Shown in pieces: positions 53,148 through 63,119 of a stretch of 64,000 nt of DNA. This DNA is from Diaphorobacter ruginosibacter (GTDB lineage: Bacteria > Pseudomonadota > Gammaproteobacteria > Burkholderiales > Burkholderiaceae_C): NCBI RefSeq assembly GCF_014395975.1, contig NZ_CP060714.1, positions 4,092,001 to 4,156,000 of the forward strand. The letters are read 5' to 3'. The position numbers were made by a program, and so were the translations under genes. The notes below the pieces were generated by a model, which saw only the letters and a program-made list of their open reading frames with translations, had not been told where the DNA came from and made no database searches. The stretch's first letter is position 1. Every line of letters starts with the position of its first letter.

Positions 53148-54725
53148 GTGCAGACCTCATTCCCCTCGTCCCCCTCTTCCTTCGAACTCTCGCGCCGCGG
53201 CCTGCTGCGCCTGTCGCTGGGCGGCGCTGCCGCCGTTGGCGTCGGTGGCGCGCTCGCACGCGGCACCCCGGCCTCCGCCATCACGCGTCCGGCAGATGGC
53301 CTCGCGCGCAGCACGCCCGAGGCGCAGGGCGTGTCCTCCGCCGCGATCATGGACTTCCTCGACGAAGTCGAGCGCAACGCCTACGAGATGCACGGCTTCA
53401 TGCTCTGGCGCAGCGGCCATGTGGTGGCCGAAGGCTGGTGGGAGCCCTATGGTCCCGAGCGCATCCACATGACGCACTCGCTCACCAAGAGCGTGACCGC
53501 GAGTGCTGTCGGCATCGCCATTGCGGAGGGCCGCTTCAAGCTCGACGATAAGGTGGTCTCCTTCTTCCCCGAGCACCTCCCCGCCACCGTCAGCGCAAAC
53601 CTCGCGGCGATGACCGTGCGCGATCTGCTGACCATGCGCACCGGCCACGAGAAGATGACCTCGGGCTCGGTATGGCGTCCGATCAAGACCAGCTGGATCG
53701 CCGAATTCTTCAAGATCCCGGTGAAGTTCGAACCCGGCACGAAGTTCGTCTACACCAGCGCCGCGACGTACATGCTCTCGGCCATCATCACCAAGACGAC
53801 CGGCCAGTCCACCGCGGACTATCTGAAGACCCGCTTCTTCGAGCCTCTCGGCATCACCGGCTATGAATGGGACGTGGGCCCCGAAGGCATCTCGCCCGGC
53901 GCCAACGGCCTCTCGTGGAAGACTGTCGATGCACTCAAGCTGGGCATCCTGCACGCGCAGAGCGGCCAGTGGAACGGCCGGCAGCTGCTGCCCGCCGAAT
54001 GGGTGAAGGCCGTGCAGCAGCCGCACACGCCGGGACAGTACGGCTACCAATGGTGGCTGGGGCCGAACGGCGTCTACCTGGCCGATGGCCTGTTCGGCCA
54101 GTACTCGATGGTGTTCCCGGAACATAACGCCGTCATCGCGATGAATTGCGCAAATCCCTCCGGCGCCGGCTTTCTGGCCAAGGCCGTCTACAAGCATTTT
54201 CCCCGCGCCTTCCAGACCGCCGAAAAGCCTTCGCAGGCAGCCCGGCTGTCATCGCGCATGAAGCAGCTGCAGCTGCTGGCACCGCCGCGCGCGACCCACT
54301 CCCCGCTGGCCGGCACCATCTCGGGCAGGACCTACGAGTTCGCCGACAACGCGGAAAAGATCAGCGCGGTGAAGTTCGACTTCTCGGATGGACAGTGCCT
54401 CTTCACCATGGTGGATGAGCGCGGCACGCACGTCGTGCCCTGCGGCCTGGGCAAGGCCATCGAGGGATCGACCACCATCACCGGCAACAAGCTGCACCAC
54501 GAGTACCAGCCCGACCACATGCGCGTGGTGGCCACCGGCGAGTGGACCGATCCGCGCACCTTCGAGATGACGTGGACGTTCGTGGAATCGGCCTTCCGCG
54601 ACAAGGTGGTGTGCCGCTTCAACGGATCCTACGTTCGCCTCAGCCGCAGCGTGAACGTGAATTCCAGCGTCACCTCGCTGCCGGAAATCGTGAGCAGAAA
54701 GCCCGCCAAGGTCTCGGGCGACTGA
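53148..54725 (+). CDS. Exported serine hydrolase of the class C beta-lactamase family
   Basis: A 525-residue protein with a Tat-type signal (SRRGLLRL at 15-22, a Gly/Ala-rich core, cleavage near ASA). The catalytic Ser and Lys are in SLTK (S111, K114). The second motif is Y202-T-S204 instead of the usual YxN. A C-terminal all-beta domain of about 140 residues (350-500) follows. The family includes esterases, D-aminopeptidases and class C beta-lactamases; the Ser at position 204 and the long C-domain favour an esterase or peptidase. The start is a GTG with AGGAGA upstream. Confidence 0.85.
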   Translation: MQTSFPSSPSSFELSRRGLLRLSLGGAAAVGVGGALARGTPASAITRPADGLARSTPEAQGVSSAAIMDFLDEVERNAYEMHGFMLWRSGHVVAEGWWEPYGPERIHMTHSLTKSVTASAVGIAIAEGRFKLDDKVVSFFPEHLPATVSANLAAMTVRDLLTMRTGHEKMTSGSVWRPIKTSWIAEFFKIPVKFEPGTKFVYTSAATYMLSAIITKTTGQSTADYLKTRFFEPLGITGYEWDVGPEGISPGANGLSWKTVDALKLGILHAQSGQWNGRQLLPAEWVKAVQQPHTPGQYGYQWWLGPNGVYLADGLFGQYSMVFPEHNAVIAMNCANPSGAGFLAKAVYKHFPRAFQTAEKPSQAARLSSRMKQLQLLAPPRATHSPLAGTISGRTYEFADNAEKISAVKFDFSDGQCLFTMVDERGTHVVPCGLGKAIEGSTTITGNKLHHEYQPDHMRVVATGEWTDPRTFEMTWTFVESAFRDKVVCRFNGSYVRLSRSVNVNSSVTSLPEIVSRKPAKVSGD

Positions 54726-54732
54726 CGGGCGC

Positions 54733-55068
54733 TCACACCTTCAGGCGGTCCTCGACCCATGCCGCGTACTCGCGCGAGGACTGCTCCTCGCGCACGAGCA
54801 GCTGAGGCAGTTCGTAGGGGTGCGCCGACTTCAGCCAGCGCACCAGCGCCTGCACGTTGAACGGCAGCGTCTTGAACACGAGGCGCCACTCGGGCTCCTC
54901 GCACTGGGCGTCCTGCCAGACATAGTGCGAGGTGACCTGCTCCACCTGCACGCACGCCGCCAGGCGGTGCCTGACCGCATCCTGCGCCAGGCGGCGGGCA
55001 TCGTCGGTATGGCCGACCGTGGTGGTGAGCACGCTCACGGGCGGCATGTGGGAGTCCAGTTCTCGCAT
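54733..55068 (-). CDS. cutA: Divalent-cation tolerance protein CutA
   Basis: A 111-residue trimeric PII-like fold protein. It shows SVLTTTVGHTDDARRLAQDAVRHRLAACVQVEQV, SHYVW, and YELPQLLVREE, which fit CutA1. It is linked to copper and divalent cation tolerance in E. coli, though its real function is unclear. The ATG at 55068 is preferred; other in-frame ATGs lie upstream at 55086 and 55302. It converges with the serine hydrolase gene, seven bases apart, and is divergent from a nitrilase. Confidence 0.9.
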   Translation of the reverse strand: MRELDSHMPPVSVLTTTVGHTDDARRLAQDAVRHRLAACVQVEQVTSHYVWQDAQCEEPEWRLVFKTLPFNVQALVRWLKSAHPYELPQLLVREEQSSREYAAWVEDRLKV

Positions 55069-55280
55069 CGCGCAGGGTCCTTTCATTCCTTGGTTCACGC
55101 ATCCCATTGTCTCTCGTGCGAGACACCTCCGTTCTGTGGAATCCTGCGGGGAATTCACCACCGGCGCGTGCCGGAAAGCACGCCGTGCCAGACAACTGAC
55201 GTATAAGTGCGAGTGCGATACCACACGCCCGAAGGCGCAGGCCTCCGGCACATTCAACGATCCGCAGGAGACAGCACGAC

Positions 55281-56231
55281 ATGACGACAGCGCGCAAGCC
55301 ATTCAAGGCCGCCGTGATCCAGGCCCAATCCATCCCCACCGACAGCATCGAGTGCGCCCTCAAGGCGGCATCGCTGATCCGCCAGGCGGCCAGCAACGGA
55401 GCCAAGGTCCAGGTGTTTCCCGAGGCGTTCCTGGGCGGCTATCCCAAGGGCAACAGTTTCGGCAGCCCCATCGGCCTGCGCAAGCCCACGGGCCGCGACG
55501 CCTATGCGAGCTACTACCAGCAGGCCATCAGCCTCGATGGCGATGAGATCGAGATCATCAAGGAGGCCGTCGCGGACACCGGCGCGGTCGTGGTGATCGG
55601 CTGCATCGAGCGCGATGGCGGCACGCTGTATTGCACGGCGCTCTACTTCAGCGGCGAACAAGGCCTGGTCGGCAAGCACCGCAAGCTCATGCCGACGGCC
55701 GGAGAACGCCTGATCTGGGGCTTCGGCGACGGCTCCACCATGCAGGCCGTGGACACGCCCTACGGACGCGTCGGCGCGGTGATCTGCTGGGAAAACTACA
55801 TGCCGATGCTGCGCATGCACATGTACAGCCAGGGCGTGTCGATCTACTGCGCACCGACGGCCGACGATCGCGACACCTGGCTGCCCACCATGCGCCACAT
55901 CGCGCTCGAGGGCCGCTGCTTCGTGCTCACCGCCTGCCAGTTCCTGCGCCGCGAGGCCTATCCCAAGGACTTCGAATGCAGCCTTGGCGACGACCCGCAG
56001 ACCGTGCTGCTGCGCGGTGGCAGTGCGATCATCGATCCGACCGGCGCCGTGCTGGCCGGCCCCGACTATGAGGCCGAGACCATCCTCTATGCGGACATCG
56101 ACCCGGTGATGGTGCCGCGCGGCAAGTTCGACTTCGACGCTTCGGGCCACTATTCACGGCCCGATATCTTCCAGCTGAAAGTGGACGTGGGCGCGAAAAA
56201 GGCAGTGTCGACCTTCGGCGGCGACGAGTGA
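55281..56231 (+). CDS. Nitrilase (carbon-nitrogen hydrolase)
   Basis: A 316-residue thiol enzyme of the nitrilase superfamily that hydrolyses nitriles to acids and ammonia. The catalytic triad is intact: Glu in FPEAF (E48), Lys in HRKLMPT (K135) and Cys in CWENYMP (C169); CWENYMP is the strict nitrilase-branch signature. It ends in a region SGHYSRPDIFQL typical of aromatic or aliphatic nitrilases, with a shorter tail than plant enzymes. GGAGA precedes the ATG. No nitrile hydratase or oxidase genes are near, so substrate and pathway are open. Confidence 0.93.
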   Translation: MTTARKPFKAAVIQAQSIPTDSIECALKAASLIRQAASNGAKVQVFPEAFLGGYPKGNSFGSPIGLRKPTGRDAYASYYQQAISLDGDEIEIIKEAVADTGAVVVIGCIERDGGTLYCTALYFSGEQGLVGKHRKLMPTAGERLIWGFGDGSTMQAVDTPYGRVGAVICWENYMPMLRMHMYSQGVSIYCAPTADDRDTWLPTMRHIALEGRCFVLTACQFLRREAYPKDFECSLGDDPQTVLLRGGSAIIDPTGAVLAGPDYEAETILYADIDPVMVPRGKFDFDASGHYSRPDIFQLKVDVGAKKAVSTFGGDE

Positions 56232-56317
56232 TGAACGCGTGAGTGCCGTGGCCGGAATGCTCTTCCCCGCCACGGCGCGCCGCAAGCCTCCTTCGGGCCC
56301 GGACGGGCCCGACGGGA

Positions 56318-59300
56318 TCAAGGCTGCGTGATCCCCCAGTTCTGGTTGTTGCCACCGTTGCAGGCATAGGTGATCAACGGCACCTGGACCAGGCTCAGGT
56401 CGGGCACATCGAGACAGCGTCCCGACGAGCGATTGACCAGCGTGGCACCCACGCTCTTCCATTGCGTTGCCCCACCCGCCGTGCACGCAAGCTGCACCAC
56501 CCTGGACTTCCCGCTGGCCGGGTCGAGCGTCTCGGCAAGACACAGCCTGCTGTGCCGCGCCTCGAACTGGACGTGATCGTCCACGGTGTTCACATCGAAC
56601 AGTTCATTGGCGTCCATGCCGCAGCCATACTGGAGGGCCGCCGCACCCGACGCGGTCTGCTTGCCTTCGATGTTCACGCACAGATTGCTGTGCGCCGAGC
56701 GGATCCGCACGCGCGGTGCGACCGTATCGAGCGAGCGCACATAGTCGGCCAGCGCCACACGGTCGCCCTGCGCCAGGTTGCCGGCATTGCCGTGCCCCAC
56801 CGCCAGCAGCGCCAGGACGGAGTCGGCCTGGCCATCATGGAGGAACACCGGGTTGCTCCAGACGCCCAGCAGCGTCGGTGTGTCGAAGCCGACGCCCGCG
56901 AGCGGCTGGCCGGAGCCGCTGCCCGACGTTGGCCGGATCGTGCCCACATCGTGCCGCAGGCCATCCCGCATCGTCGCGCCGCTGTGGCAACTGGCGCACT
57001 GCGCCGTGGCGAAGACCTGCTTGCCCGCCAATGCGCTGGCACTCAGGCTTCCGTCCGCGTTGCGCACAGGGCTGCGCGGCAGGCGCGCCAGGCTGGTCAC
57101 GTAGGCAGCCAGATCGTCCAGGTCGCTGCTGCGGCCTGCCTTGGGCGTGCCCAGCGGCGCGGCGGTGGCCTGGAAGTCCGCGTTGCTCAGGAAGCCCGTG
57201 CCCTCGAACTCGTTGCGGATGTCGTTCTCGAAGTCCTGGATTTCATCGAAATTCGCTGTCCAGTGGAACCGGCCGTGTGCCGCACCCTGCCGTCCCTGCA
57301 GCGAAATCGTGCGCCTCAGGCCCTCGCCGCGCTGCGTGAAGTCCCAGACCATGCCGTCATCCGCGCCGTCGGCGTGGCAGCTCGCGCACGACATGTAGTT
57401 GTCACGGCTCATGCGGCGGTCCGATGCCTTGTAGAACAGCTTCTTGCCGCGCAGCACTGCCGCGCCGAACGGCTCCGCACCCACGGTCTGCACGGTCTGC
57501 AACAGCGTGGCCGCACCGCTGCGCCCGGACAGGACGTTCGCCACGTCGAGCACCGAGACGGAGCGCGAGAGGAAGTTGTTCACGAACAGCCGCTGCCGCG
57601 TCGCATCGATGTGCAGGCCATGGGGCGCCGACATGCCCTCCACCATGATCTCGCCGCGCAGTGCCCGGCTGTAGGCATCCACGATGGCCACGTTGTTGCC
57701 CTCCATCTGCGCCACGAAGATGAAGTCGCCGCGCGGAGCGTAAACGGCGGCGCGCGCCGGCGCACGGTCGTCGAAATCGAGCTGCTCGCCGAAGACTTCC
57801 GCATCGCCCTGCATGTCCAGTTGCGTGAGGATGGAACGCACCGTGCGGTCATGCAGCAGGTCGTTGCCGTCCCGGGCCCGGCCACGCACGATGTTGTCCT
57901 TCTTGGACGGCAGGCTGGCGCGCAACCCGTCCGGCGATATGACGATCTGGCTCAGGTAGTTGGGCACGCCGCGCGAGCGGCTCTCGTCATCCACCGTGGT
58001 GGTGTCCACCCGCAGCGGCAAGGTCTTCTGCAGCGTCATGCCCGCCAGCTGCACCTTGTGCACCTGGCCTCCGTTCATGGCCGAGCGGAAGCGGGTCACG
58101 TAGGCCGACTTGGAATCCGCGCTCACGGCGACACCGCGCACATCGCCCGTCAGTGCGACGGAGCCGGTGATCGCACCGCTGGTCGGGTCGAAGCTCACAA
58201 GCATCGACTTGCTCTCCAACGTCAGCACGCCTGTGGTGCGGTCGGGCGTGAACACCACGCCGTAGGGGCCGCTACCGTAGGCCAGCGGCAGGCTGGCGGA
58301 CACGCTGCCGTTCGCCGCGTTGAGCGCCACCAGCCGGTCGTCGGCCTGCACCGTCACCCAGATGCGACCGTCCGGGCCCACGGCGAGCGTCTTGGGCTCG
58401 CGGCCCACGTTCACCTCCCAGATCTTCGCGAGGCTCTGCGCGTCCATCGCTGTCACCGTGCCGCTGTCCGGATTCACGCTGTAGACCTGGCTGGCATCGC
58501 CCGTGATGTTGGTGGTGTGCGTTGGCGCCAGCGCGGTCGGCGGATGCGTCACGGTCACGGGGTAGGTGTAGTAGGTCTCCAGGCCGTCGGCCGTGCGCAC
58601 GGTCAACGTGACCGTGTAGTGGCCGGGCGTCGCATAGCTGTGGTTGGCCTGCGGCTGCGAGCTGAACGCAGACCGGTTCCCGTCACCGAAATTCCAGCTG
58701 TATTGCGCGCTGCCGCCGAGCACGGGGGAGTTGAAGGCCAGCGTGCCGCCGACCGTGTGCGCGCCCTGCCCTATGCCGGGATCACCCACCACGGGCACTG
58801 CGGCAAGCTGCGCGATGTCGCTGTCGGAGAGCACCCGCCGGTACACGCGCACCTCGGCCAGGCCGCCCTTGAAATGGACCGGGTTGCCCTGGATCTGGCC
58901 CAGCGTGCGGAAGCGGTTGTTCAGCCCCAGCGCCCCGGTGCGCCCCGTGGTCGTCACCTTCACGCCATCCACATGCAGCGACTGCACTCCGGAGGCCGCA
59001 TCGCGCGTCATCACCACATGCCGCCACTGTCCGTCGTTGACGGGCTGTGCCGACTTGGTCACGGGGTTCGATGCGCTCACGTCGCCAACCGACAGATTGA
59101 TGCGGCCCGTGTTGTCCAGCCATCCCCAGAACACGTCGTTGGAGCCACTGGCCTGGTCGCGGCCGAAAATGCCCGGCGCCGTCCACGGTGACGCTGTGCC
59201 CACCTGGGTGGTCTTCATGTAGAAGCTCAGCGTGGAAGTCCCGGCGAGCACGGAGGCCACGCTGTCATCGGCCAGCTCGATGCCCGCGCTGCGCTGCGAG

Positions 59301-61069
59301 AGATCGATGCCGATGCTGGCAAAGGCGTCGGATGCGCTGCTGCTGCCGTCGCTCATGCCGACGGGATCGGCCAGCGTGCGTGCAAGGCTCCAGTGGTGCG
59401 CAAGGTCCATGTTCACGGCATTGCCCGTGGTGAAACTGGACTTCCATTCGGCAGCGATGCCGTTGCGGGCGTAGTCCTTGATGCCGCCTGCGGGCAGCAC
59501 CACTTCATAGGTGGTGTTGGGCTGCAGGGGCTGAGCGGGCGAGAAGTTGACGATGCCCAGCTGCACGCTGTAGAAGCCCGCCAGCGCGGCACCGCCCTGC
59601 GGCCGAACGATGAAGGTGCTTGCGTTGACGCTTTCGGGAAGAATGCTGTCCGAGAGCGCCACACCGATGCGTGACGTCAGCACCTGCTGCTGCGCGGCGT
59701 TCGCGGGGGACACCTGGCGCACCACGGGCGGCGTCGTGTCCGGCGCCGTGTCGTGCACCATGAAGGCACTTCCCGATCCGTGGTCGTTGCCCACGAAGAT
59801 CAGGTTGCCGAAGGGCGCGACCTGCCCATGGTCGGAATGCGACTCCTCGCTGGAGCCCGCGGGGAACATGCCGCCGCGCCCCACCTCGACATGCTGCTGG
59901 GGGTTGCCGACATCGACCTTGTGGATGCGGTACTGCGCGCCCTGGAACACATAGTGGTCCTGTGTGGCGCAGTAGAGCTGCTCGTCCATCACCAGGCGGT
60001 TGTCCTCGGCGACGAAGCGGCTGCGGTTGGAAAGATTGAAGGCCGTCATCTTGGCCCCTGCTCCGCGCACCGACGTGAACAGTCGTTCCCCGTCATAGCA
60101 GGTGGCGTAGTAGAACGTGTGCGAGGCAACGCTGTCCAGTACCTTCGGATTCAGTGGATCGGAGATGTCCAGGCTTGCGAAGCCGCTGGTGTTGTCCATC
60201 GAGGTGAGCACGAGCTGGTTGCCCATGCTGAAGATCGGGCCTACGCGAAAGCCTCCCAGCTCGCCCGTGGGCACGGGATTGGGCTTGCCGGCCCCGCGGT
60301 TGGCGATCACGGCATTGGCCGGGTCCGATGCGTCGATGATGTATACGCCGTCGTTCGATGAGGCGACATAGAGATAGGGAGCCTGCCACCAGAGCTGCCA
60401 GCTCACGTTGGTGTAGTCGCCGGCATTGACCGTCGGCAGCGCGAGCTTCTTGACCTGCTGTGCGTTCTGCACGTCCGTGAAGTCCCAGAACTCGACACCC
60501 TTGGTGGTGGCGATCGCAACGTACTGCTTGCCGCCGATGGTCGAGACGCCAAACGAATGCGCCTCGCGGAACTCCGACGTGCGCCCTTCGGGTTCGTAGA
60601 TGCGCTTGACGAGCTGCATCGAGCGCGGATTGGAGACGTCATACACGAGGAAGCCGCCGGGCCCGAGTCCGCTGTCGGGAGCGAACAGCGTCAGGAAGTA
60701 GCCGTTGTGCATGATGCCCGCATTCAGGCCGAAGGCCTTGCGTCCCGCATAGGTCGCTGGCGTTCCCTGGTCATCGCGCCGGATCCATGCCACCGGCTTG
60801 AACAGTTCATTCTGCGTGTAGGTCAGGTTGCCCAGGCCCGGCCCCTGCACCGACAGGGACTTGGGCGTGACGGGCGTGCCGCCCCCCGCGCTCGCATCGG
60901 CCGTTGCCGGCGCGCTCTGCGCCCCGGACTGCACGGCCACCGCGCTGTCCCCCGAAGATCCGCTGCAGGCCGCCAGCGCCAGCGCAAGCAGTGCGGCGGA
61001 TGCGGTTCTGAAATACGTTCTGCAATCCCCAAGCAGCCTCGTCGCTGCGTTTTCGACAGACAAAAGCAT
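56318..61069 (-). CDS. Giant mosaic lipoprotein with propellers, LamG, PKD, cytochrome c and ricin domains
   Basis: A 1583-residue exported lipoprotein (lipobox LAAC, modified Cys 35). In order it shows an LVIVD-type repeat region (about 130-435), an Ig-like domain (about 447-548), a LamG lectin-like domain (about 556-760), and PKD (about 765-845). A YVTN-type beta-propeller follows (about 855-1215), then two c-type haem motifs CASCH at 1228-1232 and 1358-1362, and finally a ricin-type trefoil (about 1452-1583). The haem part resembles di-haem peroxidase/MauG-like proteins. GAGGTGA precedes the ATG. Its role may be electron transfer or binding of a polysaccharide surface. It appears monocistronic. 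No frameshift or internal stop was seen. Confidence 0.88.
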   Translation of the reverse strand: MLLSVENAATRLLGDCRTYFRTASAALLALALAACSGSSGDSAVAVQSGAQSAPATADASAGGGTPVTPKSLSVQGPGLGNLTYTQNELFKPVAWIRRDDQGTPATYAGRKAFGLNAGIMHNGYFLTLFAPDSGLGPGGFLVYDVSNPRSMQLVKRIYEPEGRTSEFREAHSFGVSTIGGKQYVAIATTKGVEFWDFTDVQNAQQVKKLALPTVNAGDYTNVSWQLWWQAPYLYVASSNDGVYIIDASDPANAVIANRGAGKPNPVPTGELGGFRVGPIFSMGNQLVLTSMDNTSGFASLDISDPLNPKVLDSVASHTFYYATCYDGERLFTSVRGAGAKMTAFNLSNRSRFVAEDNRLVMDEQLYCATQDHYVFQGAQYRIHKVDVGNPQQHVEVGRGGMFPAGSSEESHSDHGQVAPFGNLIFVGNDHGSGSAFMVHDTAPDTTPPVVRQVSPANAAQQQVLTSRIGVALSDSILPESVNASTFIVRPQGGAALAGFYSVQLGIVNFSPAQPLQPNTTYEVVLPAGGIKDYARNGIAAEWKSSFTTGNAVNMDLAHHWSLARTLADPVGMSDGSSSASDAFASIGIDLSQRSAGIELADDSVASVLAGTSTLSFYMKTTQVGTASPWTAPGIFGRDQASGSNDVFWGWLDNTGRINLSVGDVSASNPVTKSAQPVNDGQWRHVVMTRDAASGVQSLHVDGVKVTTTGRTGALGLNNRFRTLGQIQGNPVHFKGGLAEVRVYRRVLSDSDIAQLAAVPVVGDPGIGQGAHTVGGTLAFNSPVLGGSAQYSWNFGDGNRSAFSSQPQANHSYATPGHYTVTLTVRTADGLETYYTYPVTVTHPPTALAPTHTTNITGDASQVYSVNPDSGTVTAMDAQSLAKIWEVNVGREPKTLAVGPDGRIWVTVQADDRLVALNAANGSVSASLPLAYGSGPYGVVFTPDRTTGVLTLESKSMLVSFDPTSGAITGSVALTGDVRGVAVSADSKSAYVTRFRSAMNGGQVHKVQLAGMTLQKTLPLRVDTTTVDDESRSRGVPNYLSQIVISPDGLRASLPSKKDNIVRGRARDGNDLLHDRTVRSILTQLDMQGDAEVFGEQLDFDDRAPARAAVYAPRGDFIFVAQMEGNNVAIVDAYSRALRGEIMVEGMSAPHGLHIDATRQRLFVNNFLSRSVSVLDVANVLSGRSGAATLLQTVQTVGAEPFGAAVLRGKKLFYKASDRRMSRDNYMSCASCHADGADDGMVWDFTQRGEGLRRTISLQGRQGAAHGRFHWTANFDEIQDFENDIRNEFEGTGFLSNADFQATAAPLGTPKAGRSSDLDDLAAYVTSLARLPRSPVRNADGSLSASALAGKQVFATAQCASCHSGATMRDGLRHDVGTIRPTSGSGSGQPLAGVGFDTPTLLGVWSNPVFLHDGQADSVLALLAVGHGNAGNLAQGDRVALADYVRSLDTVAPRVRIRSAHSNLCVNIEGKQTASGAAALQYGCGMDANELFDVNTVDDHVQFEARHSRLCLAETLDPASGKSRVVQLACTAGGATQWKSVGATLVNRSSGRCLDVPDLSLVQVPLITYACNGGNNQNWGITQP

Positions 61070-61142
61070 GGCTCACCTCTCGATTGTGGAGTGATGTCGA
61101 TACCGGATCCGCGCTTTGGATCGGGGGCGCGGCCCCCGTCGC

Positions 61143-62009
61143 TCAGGCAGGAACCGCCGTGCTCTCGGCGGCTGCCGAATACTGTTGCCATGCCTTGGCG
61201 GCGCTGGCACCGTCGTGGATCATGGCCATCAGCGCGCGCACCACCGCCGAAGGACTGCGGTGCTGGTAGACATTGCGCCCATAGACCATGCCCATGGCAC
61301 CCTGGTCGAGCAGCACGCGCGAACGCTCGAAGACCTGCTGCAGGTCCTCCTTGCCGCCGCCGCGCACCAGCACCGGGCAGCGCGCCGCCTCCACCACGCG
61401 GTGGAAGTCGAGCGGGTCGGTCGTCGGGTCGGCCTTGATGATGTCGGCCCCCATCTCGCGCGCCAGGCGCGTCAGGGTGACGATCTTCTCCGCGTCGCCA
61501 TCCACCATGTAGCCGCCCCGCCCCGAGTTGGGGGCCATCACGAGCGGCTCGATCATCAGCGGCATGGCGTAGCGGTCGCAATCGGCGCGCACGCGCGCGA
61601 TGTTCTTCACGCACTGGCGGAAGAGGTCCGGCTCGTCCGGCAGCATGAACAGGTTCACCACCGCGCATGCCGCATCCATCTGCACCGCCGGAAGCACCGG
61701 GTCCTGCTCGTTCTGCAGCACGGCCCACATCACGCGGTGGGTCGTGGCGTTGTAGGGGTTGCCCATGTCCAGGCGCATCACCAGTGCGGGCTTGTCGCGC
61801 CCCGGGCGGCTTTGCAGCAGTTCGCTCTGCCCGTAGTTCAGCTGGATCGCATCGGGCCGTGCCCCGATGAGCTGGTCCATCACGCGGGGCATGTTCTCGA
61901 GTCCGTCAAGAAAGCCCGGCTCGTTGCACACGCCGTGGTCCACGGCGATGTCGAGGCATCGGCCCTTGTGCATCAGGCGGTTCAGTCGCGCCTGCTGTTT
62001 CTCCATCAT
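61143..62009 (-). CDS. Class I aldolase of the FbaB/LsrF (DeoC-like) family
   Basis: A 288-residue Schiff-base aldolase of the class I fructose-bisphosphate aldolase (DhnA/FbaB) group, also including LsrF. The start CLDIAVDHGV is typical. The catalytic Lys is in DIIKADPTTD (near K192), and VLVRGGGKED and GMVYGRNVYQH form the phosphate site. AGGAG precedes the ATG at 62009. It is downstream of an aldo/keto reductase and a sugar ABC permease on the same strand, so it probably cleaves or condenses an intermediate of one sugar pathway. The exact substrate is not clear. Confidence 0.88.
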   Translation of the reverse strand: MMEKQQARLNRLMHKGRCLDIAVDHGVCNEPGFLDGLENMPRVMDQLIGARPDAIQLNYGQSELLQSRPGRDKPALVMRLDMGNPYNATTHRVMWAVLQNEQDPVLPAVQMDAACAVVNLFMLPDEPDLFRQCVKNIARVRADCDRYAMPLMIEPLVMAPNSGRGGYMVDGDAEKIVTLTRLAREMGADIIKADPTTDPLDFHRVVEAARCPVLVRGGGKEDLQQVFERSRVLLDQGAMGMVYGRNVYQHRSPSAVVRALMAMIHDGASAAKAWQQYSAAAESTAVPA

Positions 62010-62135
62010 GGTCGTCTCCTGTGAGGTTGTTTTCAAGCAAAGCCGTGCCCGCGCCGCAGCCTGCAGCTGCGGTTTGCGACGTCGGCAGAAAAAGGGATCG
62101 GAGCCGCAGGTGGTGCAGCCCCGTGGCTCAGGGGG

Positions 62136-63119
62136 TCAAGGCATCAGCGCGGCCAGGTGGCGCGCAGCGGCTGCGTCGATCAGCGCGGACTCCGGCGCAC
62201 CCAGCCGGACCTCGCCAGCCAGCGCGTTCTCGCGTGCCTGCGCGGCGGTACGTGCGCCGCACAGCGCCACCGTGATGCGTTCGGGGGCCGTGCACCATGC
62301 GATCATCAACTGCGCGAAGGTGCAGCCCACGCGCGCGCGCAGCGGCTCGATCTCTGCGAAGAAGCGGTTGACACTCATGCGGTTCTCGCGCGAGAAGCGG
62401 GGGTTGTCCTTGCGCTGGTCGTCGCCCTGGAACTCGCGATCGGCATCAATGGGGCCGGACAGCAGGCCGAGTGCAAGCGATGAATAGCCGATCACCGCCA
62501 CATCGTGCGCGCGGCACAGTGGCAGGAGCTCCGATTCGATCTCTCGGTCGATCAGGCTGTAGCGCTCCTGGATGGCATCGACCTGCCCGTGGCGCAGGTA
62601 TTCACGCAGCGTCGGCGCATCCACGTTGCTCACGCCGATGGCACGGATCTTTCCTTCGCGCTTGAGCGCAAGCAGCGCCTCCATGGTTTCCGCCACCGGC
62701 GTGGTGGCGTCCTGCCAGTGGGTGATGTAGAGATCGATGTAGTCGGTCTGCAGGCGCCTCAGGCTGGCCTCGACCTCGTGTGCGATGGCATCGCGCCCCA
62801 GGTAACGGTAGACCGCCTTGCCCTGTTCGTCGAAAAAGTGCGTGCCTTTCTGCACATGCCAGACCAGCCCGCACTTGGTGGCGATCACCGCATCGTGCCG
62901 GCGTCCGGCAAGCGCCTTGCCGACCAGTTCCTCCGCATGCCCCAGGCCATAGGCCGGCGCGCTGTCGATCATGCGCACGCCGGCATCGAGCGACGCGCGG
63001 ATCGCATCGATGGCGGCCGCATCGTCGTTGCCGCCCCACATCCACCCGCCCATCGCCCAGGTGCCGAGGCCCACGGCCTCGCATTGCACGCCGGAGCGTC
63101 CCAGATTCACGGTCTTCAT
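62136..63119 (-). CDS. Aldo/keto reductase in a sugar operon
   Basis: A 327-residue NADP(H)-linked oxidoreductase with the full AKR tetrad: D52, Y57, K82 and H134. The motifs MIDSAPAYGLGHAEELVG and ATKCGLVWHV are conserved, and the C-terminal half carries the phosphate-binding region of the family. The start at 63119 overlaps the stop of the ABC permease by four bases (ATGA), so the pair is translationally coupled. Its probable job is oxidation or reduction of the imported sugar or polyol before the aldolase step. Confidence 0.92.
   Translation of the reverse strand: MKTVNLGRSGVQCEAVGLGTWAMGGWMWGGNDDAAAIDAIRASLDAGVRMIDSAPAYGLGHAEELVGKALAGRRHDAVIATKCGLVWHVQKGTHFFDEQGKAVYRYLGRDAIAHEVEASLRRLQTDYIDLYITHWQDATTPVAETMEALLALKREGKIRAIGVSNVDAPTLREYLRHGQVDAIQERYSLIDREIESELLPLCRAHDVAVIGYSSLALGLLSGPIDADREFQGDDQRKDNPRFSRENRMSVNRFFAEIEPLRARVGCTFAQLMIAWCTAPERITVALCGARTAAQARENALAGEVRLGAPESALIDAAAARHLAALMP

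Noticed and set aside
56243..59191. Long open frame on the plus strand (982 residues)
   Set aside because: Antisense to the giant lipoprotein; the composition is His/Arg-rich with no domain.
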